Assembly (NCBI GenBank): GCA_021307315.1
Contig: JAJSPD010000026.1
Coordinates: 1 to 64,000, forward strand
Direction of reading: 5' to 3'
Origin: Bisporella sp. PMI_857
Taxonomy: Eukaryota; Ascomycota; Leotiomycetes; Helotiales; Helotiaceae
Length of the DNA stretch: 64,000 nucleotides
The position numbers and the translations under genes were made by a program. This document shows positions 23,204-33,392 of the stretch, one piece after another (position 1 is the first letter of the stretch; the number at the start of each line of letters is the position of its first letter). The notes beneath the pieces are model-generated. The model did no database searches. It was not told where the DNA came from and saw only the letters and a list, made by a program, of their open reading frames with translations.

Positions 23204-25372
23204 ATGACCTCTTTTGTAATGCGGAGATGGGTAACAAAATTTCCTCGGGATTTGCGTCACAAACAATCTGGACTTGCAATATATGACGAAGCCAAAGCGT
23301 TGGTACGAATTAATTTACGTAATGACAAAAAACAAACCATCGGCTCGTTCTATAGACAACACCCAGCTGCCCAGTCTGGTGCCAATCCAGAGCTATTTTC
23401 AGGGCTTCGGCTTGACATATCATCAGGGCGGCTCGGAAATGGTTCCTTGAAACATTGGGCTTTCGTGGGACCGTCTTCTGCTGGCAAGACTACACTTTTA
23501 CAAATCCTTCGGGGCCAGCATGTTTGTATACCTGCATCCGGACGTCGCTATCCTTACTTGGAGTCCGAGGAGATTCGGGAGAAGGATCCTAATCTAAGAG
23601 TGCCGAGTCGAGCTATCAAGTACGTAGGGTTTGATGGAGACCAGGGTCTTGGTGGTCAGGCGCCTAAAGGTGCATATCTTTCGTCGCGTTATGAGTCCAG
23701 GCGAGAAGACACAGATTTCAGCCTTTTTGACTATCTCCAGGGCAATACTCAACTGAACCCTCTCCAGGACATCGGCTTGAATACAGCTGTGGATCCTGCA
23801 GTGTTGGAGCGTGTCGTTGCAGATTTGAGGCTTCGAGATTTGCTTACACTGCCGGTATCAAACCTCAGCAATGGCCAGACTAGGCGTGCAAGAATCGCCA
23901 AGGCTTTGCTGTCGAAACCAGAATTGCTACTGCTAGATGAGCCATTTATGGGTCTCGACCCCCCTTCCCTGATTTCGCTGAGTTCTATGCTGCAGGACTT
24001 GGCGGAGAAGTGTACACCGCGACTAGTGCTCACACTCAGACCGCAAGATCCTATACCTTACTGGGTGACGCATCTTCTCTACTTAGATGGATGCCAACCA
24101 CTCTTCATGGGCTCTAAGGGTCAGGTACTCCAGAAGATGGCAACCTGTGTAGAAGCTACCAAAAGAGGTCTCTCCAAAACTAACTTCACGTTACCTAGTA
24201 TGCAGGAGTTTGGCCAAGTGCTCACGAGCCGCGGGATTGGGAAGCCGAAGCAATACAAAATACTGAACGATCTTGCTCTCAAAAAGAATAGAAAGGGAAC
24301 ACCAATTCGAAAACCCGAATCTGAAGCGGAGTCAGGACCAGGGAAGACAACGTCAGCATCGGCACCGGCTGGTACTGCTGACGGAACTGCTTTGAGCCGT
24401 GATGGCTACAAGCTTCATGATAGCCACCCAAATGAGAATGGGGAGGCCTTGGTAGAAATGGAAGGAGTCAATGTGTCTTATGGAAACAAATCAGTGTTAG
24501 GCAACTGGAGTCAAGAGGTCAATGGCGGGACTAAAAATGGCTTGTGGTGGACTGTCAGAAGAGGAGAGAGATGGGGAATTTTTGGGCCAAATGGGTCAGG
24601 AAAGACCACGATACTATCACTGATATGCTCGGACCATCCACAAACCTACTCCCTACCTATTAGACTATTTGGCCGCTCGCGATTGCCAGAACCAGGTCGG
24701 CTTGGTACCTCGATATTCGACATTCAAGCTCGTATAGGACACTCTAGCCCTGAGATACATAATCATATGCCGAAATCGCTGACTCTGCGGAAAGTGCTAG
24801 CGAACGCATGGGCTGATACTTTCAGAGGAGTGCCGAGAGTAGATGACGTTGCTAATGCACGTATAGACGCTTGTCTTCGATGGTTTCAGCAAGATTTGAA
24901 GCCTGCTTCCCAGCCTGGTGGGGAAGCTTCAGCATCTCATATGGCTTGGGCTGATGAGGTCCTCTTTGGCGGCTTGCCATTTTCATCTCAGAGGGTTGCT
25001 CTATTCCTCCGAGCTATCATCAAGCAGCCAGATCTTATAATACTAGACGAGGCTTTCGGCGGCATGGATGACAGAGTTAGAGACCGATGTCTTTTGTTCC
25101 TCGCACACGGTGAGACGAAGCAGTTCGCCTCGCCATCCTCTCGAAAAATTGTCGAGTCGGAGGTCTCGAGAAATGGGGCAGTAAAAATTCAAGGCCTGCA
25201 GGAAAGTCAGGCCTTAGTTTGTATCAGCCACGTAAAGGAGGAGATCCCAGGATCTGTTCGCGAGTGGATTTGTCTCCCAGAAACGCACACGGGTAAACCA
25301 GCTAGGTTTGGCAGATTGAATGGCCCAATAGAAGGAGACTATAAACGGTGGAAGGAGATTTGGGATATGTAA
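23204..25372 (+). CDS. soluble twin-ABC ATPase (YDR061W-like)
   Basis: A single exon of 722 aa from the first in-frame ATG; the frame extends upstream to a GTG that overlaps the promoter and is not used. It has two ATP-binding cassettes and no membrane helices. NBD1: Walker A GPSSAGKTT (89-97), signature LSNGQ, Walker B LLLLDEPF (Asp245, Glu246). NBD2: Walker A GPNGSGKTT (461-469), Walker B LIILDEAF (Asp615, Glu616), but the signature is degenerate, FSSQ instead of LSGGQ. A charged Ser/Pro-rich linker joins them. This architecture matches yeast YDR061W and the bacterial ModF-like group, whose role is poorly known. The N-terminus is Arg-rich and poor in acidic residues, compatible with a mitochondrial presequence, but that is weak. 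Confidence 0.85.
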   Translation: MTSFVMRRWVTKFPRDLRHKQSGLAIYDEAKALVRINLRNDKKQTIGSFYRQHPAAQSGANPELFSGLRLDISSGRLGNGSLKHWAFVGPSSAGKTTLLQILRGQHVCIPASGRRYPYLESEEIREKDPNLRVPSRAIKYVGFDGDQGLGGQAPKGAYLSSRYESRREDTDFSLFDYLQGNTQLNPLQDIGLNTAVDPAVLERVVADLRLRDLLTLPVSNLSNGQTRRARIAKALLSKPELLLLDEPFMGLDPPSLISLSSMLQDLAEKCTPRLVLTLRPQDPIPYWVTHLLYLDGCQPLFMGSKGQVLQKMATCVEATKRGLSKTNFTLPSMQEFGQVLTSRGIGKPKQYKILNDLALKKNRKGTPIRKPESEAESGPGKTTSASAPAGTADGTALSRDGYKLHDSHPNENGEALVEMEGVNVSYGNKSVLGNWSQEVNGGTKNGLWWTVRRGERWGIFGPNGSGKTTILSLICSDHPQTYSLPIRLFGRSRLPEPGRLGTSIFDIQARIGHSSPEIHNHMPKSLTLRKVLANAWADTFRGVPRVDDVANARIDACLRWFQQDLKPASQPGGEASASHMAWADEVLFGGLPFSSQRVALFLRAIIKQPDLIILDEAFGGMDDRVRDRCLLFLAHGETKQFASPSSRKIVESEVSRNGAVKIQGLQESQALVCISHVKEEIPGSVREWICLPETHTGKPARFGRLNGPIEGDYKRWKEIWDM

Positions 25373-25656
25373 CAAAAGTTGTTTAGGGAAAAAGGTAAGT
25401 CAAAAGAAGATACAAGACGCTGTACAAGGAACCTCCTTGCCATGTCCTACAAATCATACGCCCTAATTTCAGAAGGAAGATCAGCCATCATCCTTAACTG
25501 CTCCCTACGCTCATTGAAATTTCAAATAAACATTATGGTATTCTTAATTCGCTTGCTTCTTCCGATCGCATACATCACCGAACCTGTATTTTACTTGCCA
25601 AACACTTTACTCCCCCATCCAAGCTTATCCATTTCAATTCTTTTCTCATCAATATC

Positions 25657-26091
25657 CTACTCCTCCCCACCACCACCATCTTCCTCTTCTTCTTCCTCGC
25701 TGCTGCTAGAACTCTCACTCCCACCCTCGCTTCCTTCCTCTGCATGCTCTTCCTCACCGTGTTCTTCTTCACCATGTTCCTCATGTTCCCCGTGCCCACC
25801 ATGCCCATGCCCACCACCATGCCCACCATGACCGGACCCATGGCCCTTCTTCGACTTCTTCGACTCCTTATACTTCTTAAACATCTTCACCCCAACCGCG
25901 ATAGCCTTCTTCTTCGGGTCCTTCTCCTCTTTCGATTTCAGCGCGTCGCCTTGCGCTTCCGCGTGAGGAGCCGCCGGCGGCGCAAGCGCAGACTCCGCAT
26001 GAGGCGCTGGCGCCACAACGGGAACTGGACGAGGAGCCTGGGAATGAGGTTCGGGCGGGTGTGAGGACGGGGTGGACGACGTACAGCCCAT
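25657..26091 (-). CDS. predicted N-myristoylated His/Glu-rich small protein
   Basis: A single exon of 144 aa. The N-terminus MGCTSST fits an N-myristoylation signal (Gly2, Ser/Thr at positions 5-6) with an adjacent Cys3 suited to palmitoylation, which would place it on a membrane. A Pro/Ala/His-rich stretch is followed by a basic segment (KKKAIAVGVKMFKKYKESKKSKKG), then Gly-His repeats (about 82-105), a His/Glu repeat region and a poly-Ser/poly-Glu C-terminus. The His-Gly and acidic tracts could bind metal ions; this is inference. I know of no named family. It is convergent with the ABC ATPase. The alternative is a spurious ORF in low-complexity DNA, but the start context and acylation motif argue for a gene. 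Confidence 0.6.
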   Translation of the reverse strand: MGCTSSTPSSHPPEPHSQAPRPVPVVAPAPHAESALAPPAAPHAEAQGDALKSKEEKDPKKKAIAVGVKMFKKYKESKKSKKGHGSGHGGHGGGHGHGGHGEHEEHGEEEHGEEEHAEEGSEGGSESSSSSEEEEEEDGGGGEE

Positions 26092-27399
26092 GGTTTCCAG
26101 ACGCGGGCAGCTTCACTCTTCGAGAAAATTCCTTCACGCGGATACGGGGGCTCAGCAAAAAACGAATCCCGAACACGGGATACGGAGAAATCAACCCGCT
26201 GCGCTGACGACAATGTTTTTGCCAGACGTGAGGGTATGCAGGAGCCTATTGAGTATTGTGACCAAAGTCGCCCATACAAGCCTTTACCAAGTAACCGCAC
26301 CCAAGACGGCAGATCTGTTTATTAAATACTATTTTCCCTCTAGCATGCACAACCGCGGCGCACACACCTTGCGCCATCAGAGGCATGCTACTGTAGACGG
26401 GCTTTTCTATTCATTAAACACAACAATAGATACAGTCAGACTTCAGCCACCAATCTCTCCACCCCCCTTTCCCTTCCCTCCTGCTTCTAGCAACCGTTTG
26501 AGTTGATCCCCTCCCAACCCCTTATGGACAATGGATTGGATGGGAGATGCAGCCTGCAGGCTTGGAAAACGAACTGGGGTTACACAGAATGTGATACCTG
26601 GATATTGGGTGGAGGCTATGCCGAAATTATGGCCAGCTTAAGCGAGAATTTATTCAGGGGTAGTTTCGTTGGGTGGTCAGGTAGGGCTGAAAGCTGATAC
26701 GATGTTCGTAATTCAGCTATCCTCGCCGAGCTATCTTCCTACTTTCTCAAGAATTCGAGTTCACGATTGTGAAGAGTGGGGATTCGGGGCTTCGAGCCGC
26801 AATACTAGTTGTGTTTCGTTGCATCCTCTAAATACGTTATATAGAGCTGGATTCGAATTTAGACACGGGCGGTTGGGGCATGATTTTGCTTTTCGAGTGC
26901 GTTGAAGGGATTGATAGGATGATGAGGATCGAAACCGAAGTTTTCTCCTCACCTTGCCTGTGAATTATCGAGGATGTCGTCGACTCCATTGATCGAGCGC
27001 TGGTAGCGGAAGACTAGGGCGGGTCTACGCAACACCTAATGCAGTCCTTGATTTTTGGCGATACTCATTTCACTGAAAACCATGTACGAGACGGCTTTTC
27101 TCAAGGTGCCTTTTTGCTATTAATATATTAAAGCTATGTTATCTGACTATTTCATGCTTCCTGCGCAACGCAATGAGCATTAACCATACGCCATGTAAAC
27201 ACCATGTCGCCTTCCTAACCGATGCACCTGGCATTTCTATCCCATATGTATACCCTCCCATCCAGAACGCCTGAAATGCTACCCCATATGCACATCTCAA
27301 AATGTCCTATGCCCCACACTATCCATTAGATAGTAGATCATACCCGAGAAATACCCGCGCAAAAGAAATAAGACATTGCGAGGCATTGCAGTGGCAATG
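26092..27399. other. intergenic, no gene recognised
   Basis: About 1.3 kb. The left part is upstream of the small acylated protein gene; the right part is downstream of GH128. Nothing else is supported. Confidence 0.5.
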
Positions 27400-28384
27400 T
27401 TAGATCATAAGGAAAGACACCACAACAGTCGCCAATAATAATAATAATACTTCTGTGCTTATGCCCGATCGACTTGCCGCACCTTTCGATGGAATGTTAT
27501 TCGTCGCAGCGCCCCCCAGGTACCATGATCCAATATCAGTCAATTGTCCCTTCTGCGTCAACATGGCAGCGTTTGGTCCGACGTTCGAGACGTCGGATCG
27601 GAATGAGCCAAAGTATGAGTATCGCTCAATATAACTGATACGGTCAAAGTATTCCGCAGACGTCTTGAAGAAATATTGCGTGTCAGCCAATGACTGGTCA
27701 TTCAGAGCATATTCGGTGATCCAGATCGAGGTATTTGGATACCTATTTGTGATGTTAGCTTCTGAAGCAATTCATGAAAGGGGTAACATACGTTCCAACC
27801 ACCTGGCCAATATGACTGGCAAGCCCTTCGAAATTCCCATACCAATGGATCGGGATGAAATCCACCGTGCAGTTAGTCCCTTTGGCAGTACAGCTCGAGA
27901 AGAAATCGGCTAGCCAAGTGAAGCCTCCGGGACTTCCGGTCACCGCCGGAGCGCCAGCTCTAATTCCCAACTTTCGGAGAGGTTCAATCTCATTGATCCA
28001 AGTTGTTGCGGCATCCTCGGGTTTTACGTTGGAACCCCCCGTGCTAGATGTGCCATCCGGTTCATTGAATGCGAATACATGGCTGATGTTCCTCCCATTT
28101 CTGATCAGAGTCTGTACCTGGGCGGAAAACGACGAGGATGATGAGCCCCATAACATAGGCACAAACTCGAACTCCTCCTGAGACTGGCTGGAGTAGGCCG
28201 CGGAAGGCGTTACCTGATAGTTGTAGTACCACGTCAGGTCACCCGTCAACCATATCTTGTTATCCTCGGGATGTTTGTCTGATGGGACAAAAACTAACCC
28301 TCGCTTATCGGAGCTTGTGAAGTTTTGAGCGCATGTTGAGGAAAGCAGAGCTGCTGCTGCCAGCAGGATGGAAGAAAGATGCAT
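27400..28384 (-). CDS. GPI-anchored GH128 (Asl1-like) glycoside hydrolase
   Basis: Two exons (28384-27792, 27742-27400) with a 49-bp GT-AG intron give 311 aa. A signal peptide (MHLSSILLAAAALLSSTCA) is followed by the glycosyl-hydrolase catalytic core. Motifs are KRGLVF, FEFVPMLWG, HVFAFNEPDG (Glu108, predicted acid/base), FIPIHWYGN and IWITEYALND (Glu208, predicted nucleophile, just after the splice junction). The C-terminus has a Ser/Ala/Gly-rich stretch followed by a hydrophobic tail (VLLLLLATVVVSFLMI), as expected for GPI attachment. The family acts on beta-1,3-glucan; Asl1-type members are fungal cell-wall proteins. The ATG at 28384 is used because the frame upstream begins at TTG. Confidence 0.9.
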
Positions 28385-29494
28385 GGCGGGGGACAAGATG
28401 CGACGGAAAGTGCGGGATTAATGCAGGTTCGAGGTTTGACGAGAGCTGGTGCGTCCTCTGGAAGGTTTGTTGGGAAAAAGATATTCTCCGTGGTTGTGTA
28501 GCCCTTAGTAGAAAGTCCAGTGCGTTTAAGAAGGGACGGGATGTGCGGATGCAAGGACAAGTGAGGGCGTGAGGTCGGATGTCTATGGGCGAAAGACGGG
28601 AATGGCTGATGGAAGAGGAGGAAGAAGAGGAAGAGCAAGAAGAAGGAGGGCAGGTTGATGGAGGACCAAATTGAGTGTGGGCGGATCTGCTAGTGTTGAA
28701 GCGTCGTCCATGGCACACCAAGGATGGGAAAGTCAGTGTGGGTGTACTGTATGTGCGAGTGAACCGGCGCTGGGTGTGTTGCAGAATTGAGGCTGCAGCT
28801 GCAACCGAAGCTCGTAAAAAAGGCGTGCCAATACTTTCTAGTCGGATTTAGCACAGCTGGCGGGTGCAGGAACGCGTTCGATAGCGCTCAGCTAGACGAG
28901 AAACACACGGGCGAAAGAGAAATTAAAGACGAGCCGCGAAGGGGAAGTGGTTGAGCATGGGCGGGAAGATTGATTCCATGATATGATGGGGATGACAGAT
29001 AGTGCATCCTATCCCTTTTCTTTGAGGATAGGTAGTACAAATACTGTGCCTTGGCCGACGATACCGATATTTCATTTAGCACGCTGCACAACACTGCACT
29101 GTAACATGGTATTATAGTTAGTAAGTTCGTATCGGATGGGAGTGGGGTTGGAAGTGAAAATTGAGTGCTGACCAGATCGGCCTGGATTCATTCCGTAGCG
29201 TGGTGGTGCTCAGCTCCATTTAGTGTATCAGCCATTATCCCCCTCTGATGCGCATCACCCGTCTGGCCCTTGAACTCTCCCTGAACAACTCCTGTAGACG
29301 GAAATAAAGTCAATTTGTGGTGGAGAAAAAGGCTCCGATCGACTTGGCACCTGTGTTGGGGTTAGCTCCGTTGCATCTTCAATATGGTGGCGTCGCTGTC
29401 ATAGCAGATCCTCATCATCTGTGTAACATTACTTTATCAATGACCATAATATAATAATAATAACAACAAGAATTCGATCAATACAATCGAAAGG

Positions 29495-29537
29495 AAAAAA
29501 AAAAACAAAAAACAAAAAACAAAAAACAAAAAACAAA
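29495..29537 (+). repeat. A11 plus (CAAAAAA) tandem repeat
   Basis: A run of 11 A is followed by cytosines at 29506, 29513, 29520, 29527 and 29534, an exact 7-nt period. Confidence 0.93.
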
Positions 29538-30968
29538 GAAAACCTGTTATGCCATGCTTGACTATGGACCAACTTGGCTTTGCAGGACCCATCACATTAC
29601 TACCAGGGCCATCTAATCCATAAACATAGAAAAATCGCTACTGGGGAAGAAAACAAGAGAAAGTTCCCCTTTTCGCTCGCAAACAAGTCCCCTATGTCAC
29701 CTTCCGTCATATCTCTCTTACATCTTGTGTTCCATTCTACCCTCCGTTCTTTCTCTCAAGATATCCTCCAGCTTCCGATGCTCACTATTCTGCAACATTG
29801 CTGAACACTTTCTATCAGAAACCAAACTCTCCCTTTCACATTGCGCAATTATTTCTTGAAGCGAATTGTCTTTCTGTGTCCAGCTGTCTTTTTTGGCCCG
29901 ACCATATTCGACTTCATCTCGGACTCGAGGTTGCTCGCACCAGATATAACGGTTTCGATGCATTATCTCGGCCTACCGCTGACGGAAACCGTGAAGCACT
30001 CCTTCATTTCTGACTCGACTGGAAACTGGCCAGTCACAAATACACATCATCAGCACCCGGATTCCGTTGTTTTGGGCACTGGATTATCATGAAACATGGC
30101 TGATATCTTGATTGGAATTGTTTACCCAGAACTGAGTATTCTTTCTTTACAAGTTTGTGGGACAGCGGGGCAATCTATCCAAGGCACTGAAAAAAAGCGC
30201 CCGTGTCCATTGCGCTCAAACTATGAGTACTATTCCATTTGTGTCTGCTGAGCTCGGGCATCCATATATCAGCTCTGCTGGTCACTTACCCTAAGATCAA
30301 TGTCCATATCCTGGCTTTGAAGCTTGCTTTCCCCAACGTCTATAATATGGAAGTATGTGATTCCAAAATTATTTGCTACAAAGATCCATGTAAGGTGCAC
30401 GAGATATCTGGCCGGAGAAGATATTCTTCTTGGCTCACAACACGGCTTGTCGTACTACTTATGTGTGTAACTGCACAATATCGCTTATAACATGGATTTC
30501 TACCTGAATAGAGCAGGAGAGCGAACATCGGGAGGTAAAAGACTATATTTCTTACTCTTCAAGCTTTGCCAGGTATAGATGTCAAGAACTCCTATATCAG
30601 TCTTCCAATAATCTCTTCCAACAGTCATGGATGTCATATTTTTACTCAGTAAACCCTGTTTGCATGGATCGCAACTTGTGAAAACGGCCATATTAAGATT
30701 AAGACGGAGCAAGGTGTAGCCCGACTTCTCTCGTGAGCGTCGCGGTAGAGTGCTGTGGGTTAGTTTAATGGTGAGTGGGCGCTTCTGCTCTTTTGAAGAT
30801 CTTTAATCATGATATGAATAGCACGAGTAAATACCAACCCAGATAAAAGACGCCGAACTATATAAAGGACGACATCTAAAAGAAGAAAAGAACGAAGGCG
30901 TTCAGCATTCTATTGTTTCTCGTACACGTAAGCATTATCGTCGGCACGGCGATTCTTTCCAGCGCGTG

Positions 30969-30974
30969 CCTCGG
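30969..30974 (+). promoter_or_regulatory. putative FarA/FarB fatty-acid response element (CCTCGG)
   Basis: A CCTCGG hexamer lies 127 bp upstream of the thiolase ATG. In Aspergillus, FarA and FarB bind CCTCGG upstream of beta-oxidation genes. A single hexamer can arise by chance; the position before a PTS2 thiolase makes it plausible. Confidence 0.45.
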
Positions 30975-31100
30975 TACATCCGCACCCCACATTTTCCACA
31001 GCCGCTTCAAAGCACCAGCTCTCCGCAGCAAACTCCTCATCTTCTTCTTCCTCACACTGCTCTACCCAAACTTCTCAACTTCTCATCAAAATATCAAAAA

Positions 31101-32511
31101 ATGGCAGGTGAAAGGCTAAGTTCTATACTCAAGCACCTCACTCCTGGTTCGTCAGGATTGAGTACCATGTAAGCTTGCATTCCTCACGCAATAAACACTG
31201 GCTAATCCTATCATCAGCACTTCCAAGAACGCCGACGATGTAGTAATCACCCTTGCGATTCGAACTCCTTTAGCCAAAGGATTCAAGGGCAGTTTCAAAG
31301 ATACCCAACTTGACTTTTTGGTCTATTCCTTATTGAAGGAAGTCGTCGCGAGGTCGAAACTCGATCCGAAACTCGTTGAAGATATTTGTTGTGGCAATGT
31401 AAGCTTACCTTCCTAACGGCGCTTTTCCACCTACTCACCAATGTGCTCACAATTGGAAAGGTCAATGAAGGAAAGGCAGCATACCTCGTTCGAGCTGCCT
31501 CTCTTGCTGCCGGATTCCCAAATACAACCGCCGCCTCAACTGTCAATCGATTCTGCTCATCTGGCCTTAAAGCTACTCAAGATATTGCAAATCAAATTTC
31601 TAATGGATCCATTGAGATTGGGATCGCGTTGGGGGCGGAGATGATGTCCGCGCCCGGCGAGCGATTGGACCGACCTTTCAATGCCGAAATCCTCAAAAAC
31701 CAAGAAGCGGCAGACTGCATGCAGCCCATGGGCCAAACATCCGAGAACGTAGGCAAGGACTTTAACATCACGAGAGAGAGTCAAGATCGGTATGCTGCCG
31801 AAAGCTATCGACGAGCCGAGGTCGCACAGAAGGCTGGCTGGTTCGATGACGAAATTGTGCCAATCGAAACCGAGGTAGTGAACCCCAAAACGGGGGAGAA
31901 AGTTAAAGTTACTGTGACCAAAGATGAAGGGCCACGCTGGGGCACTACATATGAATCACTGTCTAAGATTCGTCCTGCCTTTCCAGATTTCGGCGATAAG
32001 TCAACTGGAGGCAACTCGTCACAGGTTACAGATGGAGGTTTGTTTTCCTACTATATTTGGTGACTTATTACTGACCTCTATAGCTGCCGCTGTGCTCTTA
32101 ATGAAGCGATCCAAGGCCATTGAACTTGGACAACCAATTCTTGCCAAGTTTGTGGGTGCCACTGTTGCAGGCCTTGCACCAAGAATTATGGGTATTGGCC
32201 CAAGCATTGCAATTCCCAAACTTCTTGGAAAGCACAACCTTACACTGGATGATATTGATATCATCGAGATCAACGAGGCTTTTGCATCGATGGCGGTGTA
32301 CTGCAAAGACGTGCTCAACATTCCTCATGAGAAGTTGAACCCTCGTGGAGGTGCGATTGCTCTGGGTCATCCTCTTGGGGCTACCGGTGCCAGACAGATA
32401 GTTACCGGATTGAGCGAGGCTCGAAGACAGAAGAAGAAGATCCTTTTGACCAGTATGTGCATTGGGACTGGGCAGGGAATGGCAGGTTTGTTTGTCAATG
32501 AGCAACTTTGA
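31101..32511 (+). CDS. peroxisomal 3-ketoacyl-CoA thiolase (PTS2 type)
   Basis: Four exons (31101-31168, 31218-31398, 31461-32037, 32084-32511) give 417 aa; all introns are GT-AG. The N-terminus carries a PTS2 signal, Arg5-Leu6-x5-His12-Leu13, for Pex7 import into peroxisomes. Catalytic elements are Cys115 in NRFCSSG, the INEAFA loop, His371 in GHPLGATG and Cys401 in MCIGTGQG. The enzyme performs the last, thiolytic step of fatty-acid beta-oxidation, releasing acetyl-CoA. The length matches yeast Pot1/Fox3 (417). The CCTCGG motif upstream suggests fatty-acid induction. A mitochondrial acetoacetyl-CoA thiolase is excluded by the PTS2. Confidence 0.95.
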
Positions 32512-33392
32512 TGTACTTTTAGTTGGACCTAGGGATGAATCAAAAAGCGCTGATCCAGATTTCATGTCCCCGGTCTTGCTGAATAGCTGGTTATTTTTTA
32601 GCTCCTGAGATCTATTTCGTCCCCCTAACAATATTCATGCGTTGGGAATAGGTGTTGGCGGTATTGTGACTGGAAGCAAGTTTGCTTCGCTTAAGACAGG
32701 GGCTGACAAGCCCTAATCAGCAAAATCTCAGTGAGCTAGCTGGCTGGACTTGTAAGTGATAAGGACATGCTGAATGCACAACAATGACGAACAGATTAAA
32801 AATCGACATTAAGGTAGGCATTACATAGTGTAGACATAAGAAAGATTTTGGTTATTTTTAAAGGACCTATGCTCCAATTGGACTCTTCCCAGGTTTTGCC
32901 CTCTTCTTGGCATGCCTCGCTTGAAAAAGTGGAATCGACTTTTGCTAAATCTCCATATCGCCGGGACACCCTGCATTTCTCCCTATAGCCACGCCTCTCT
33001 CTCAACCCCATCGTTACCCTCTCCCCTGATATCATTACCTAGCTATCAATGATGATGAGGTTGCTTGCTTTGCCCAGTCGCCCCCCGAGCTATTTTGCAT
33101 AGGTCTATAATATATCATATAGTTTGAGTCGCTGCATATCGGAGGGGTACATCGGCGCAGAAAGAACGTTCTGGGCCCAGCATTCGACGCCATCAACGCA
33201 CGAGAGCAAATTACTAAACTTTCAGAGTCATTTGCGGCCGGTCTTTATTGCGTCTAAGCCATAGCGACGTCATCGAGACAGCATTCAATGGTGCCCAGTC
33301 GACCTTGACGAGGCATACGATTCTATGTCAAGTAAGGTAAAACAAACACAGCCTATTAGTAGGTTGTTCGCCTAGGGCGCGACGAGATATCG
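32512..33392. other. intergenic, thiolase 3' side and histidine kinase 5' side
   Basis: About 0.9 kb without a supported gene; it presumably holds the thiolase 3' UTR and the former kinase promoter. Confidence 0.5.

Larger units (their letters stand above)
28385..31100. promoter_or_regulatory. 2.7-kb divergent intergenic region
   Basis: It lies between the divergent GH128 and thiolase genes and so holds both promoters. It contains an A-rich 7-nt tandem repeat (29495-29537) and, near the thiolase, a CCTCGG motif at 30969. The short open frames on either strand show no recognisable product. Confidence 0.5.

Noticed and set aside
25744..26064. Plus-strand frame antisense to the His/Glu-rich gene
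   Set aside because: It is a shadow frame of low-complexity sequence. The minus frame has the acylation motif and a good start.
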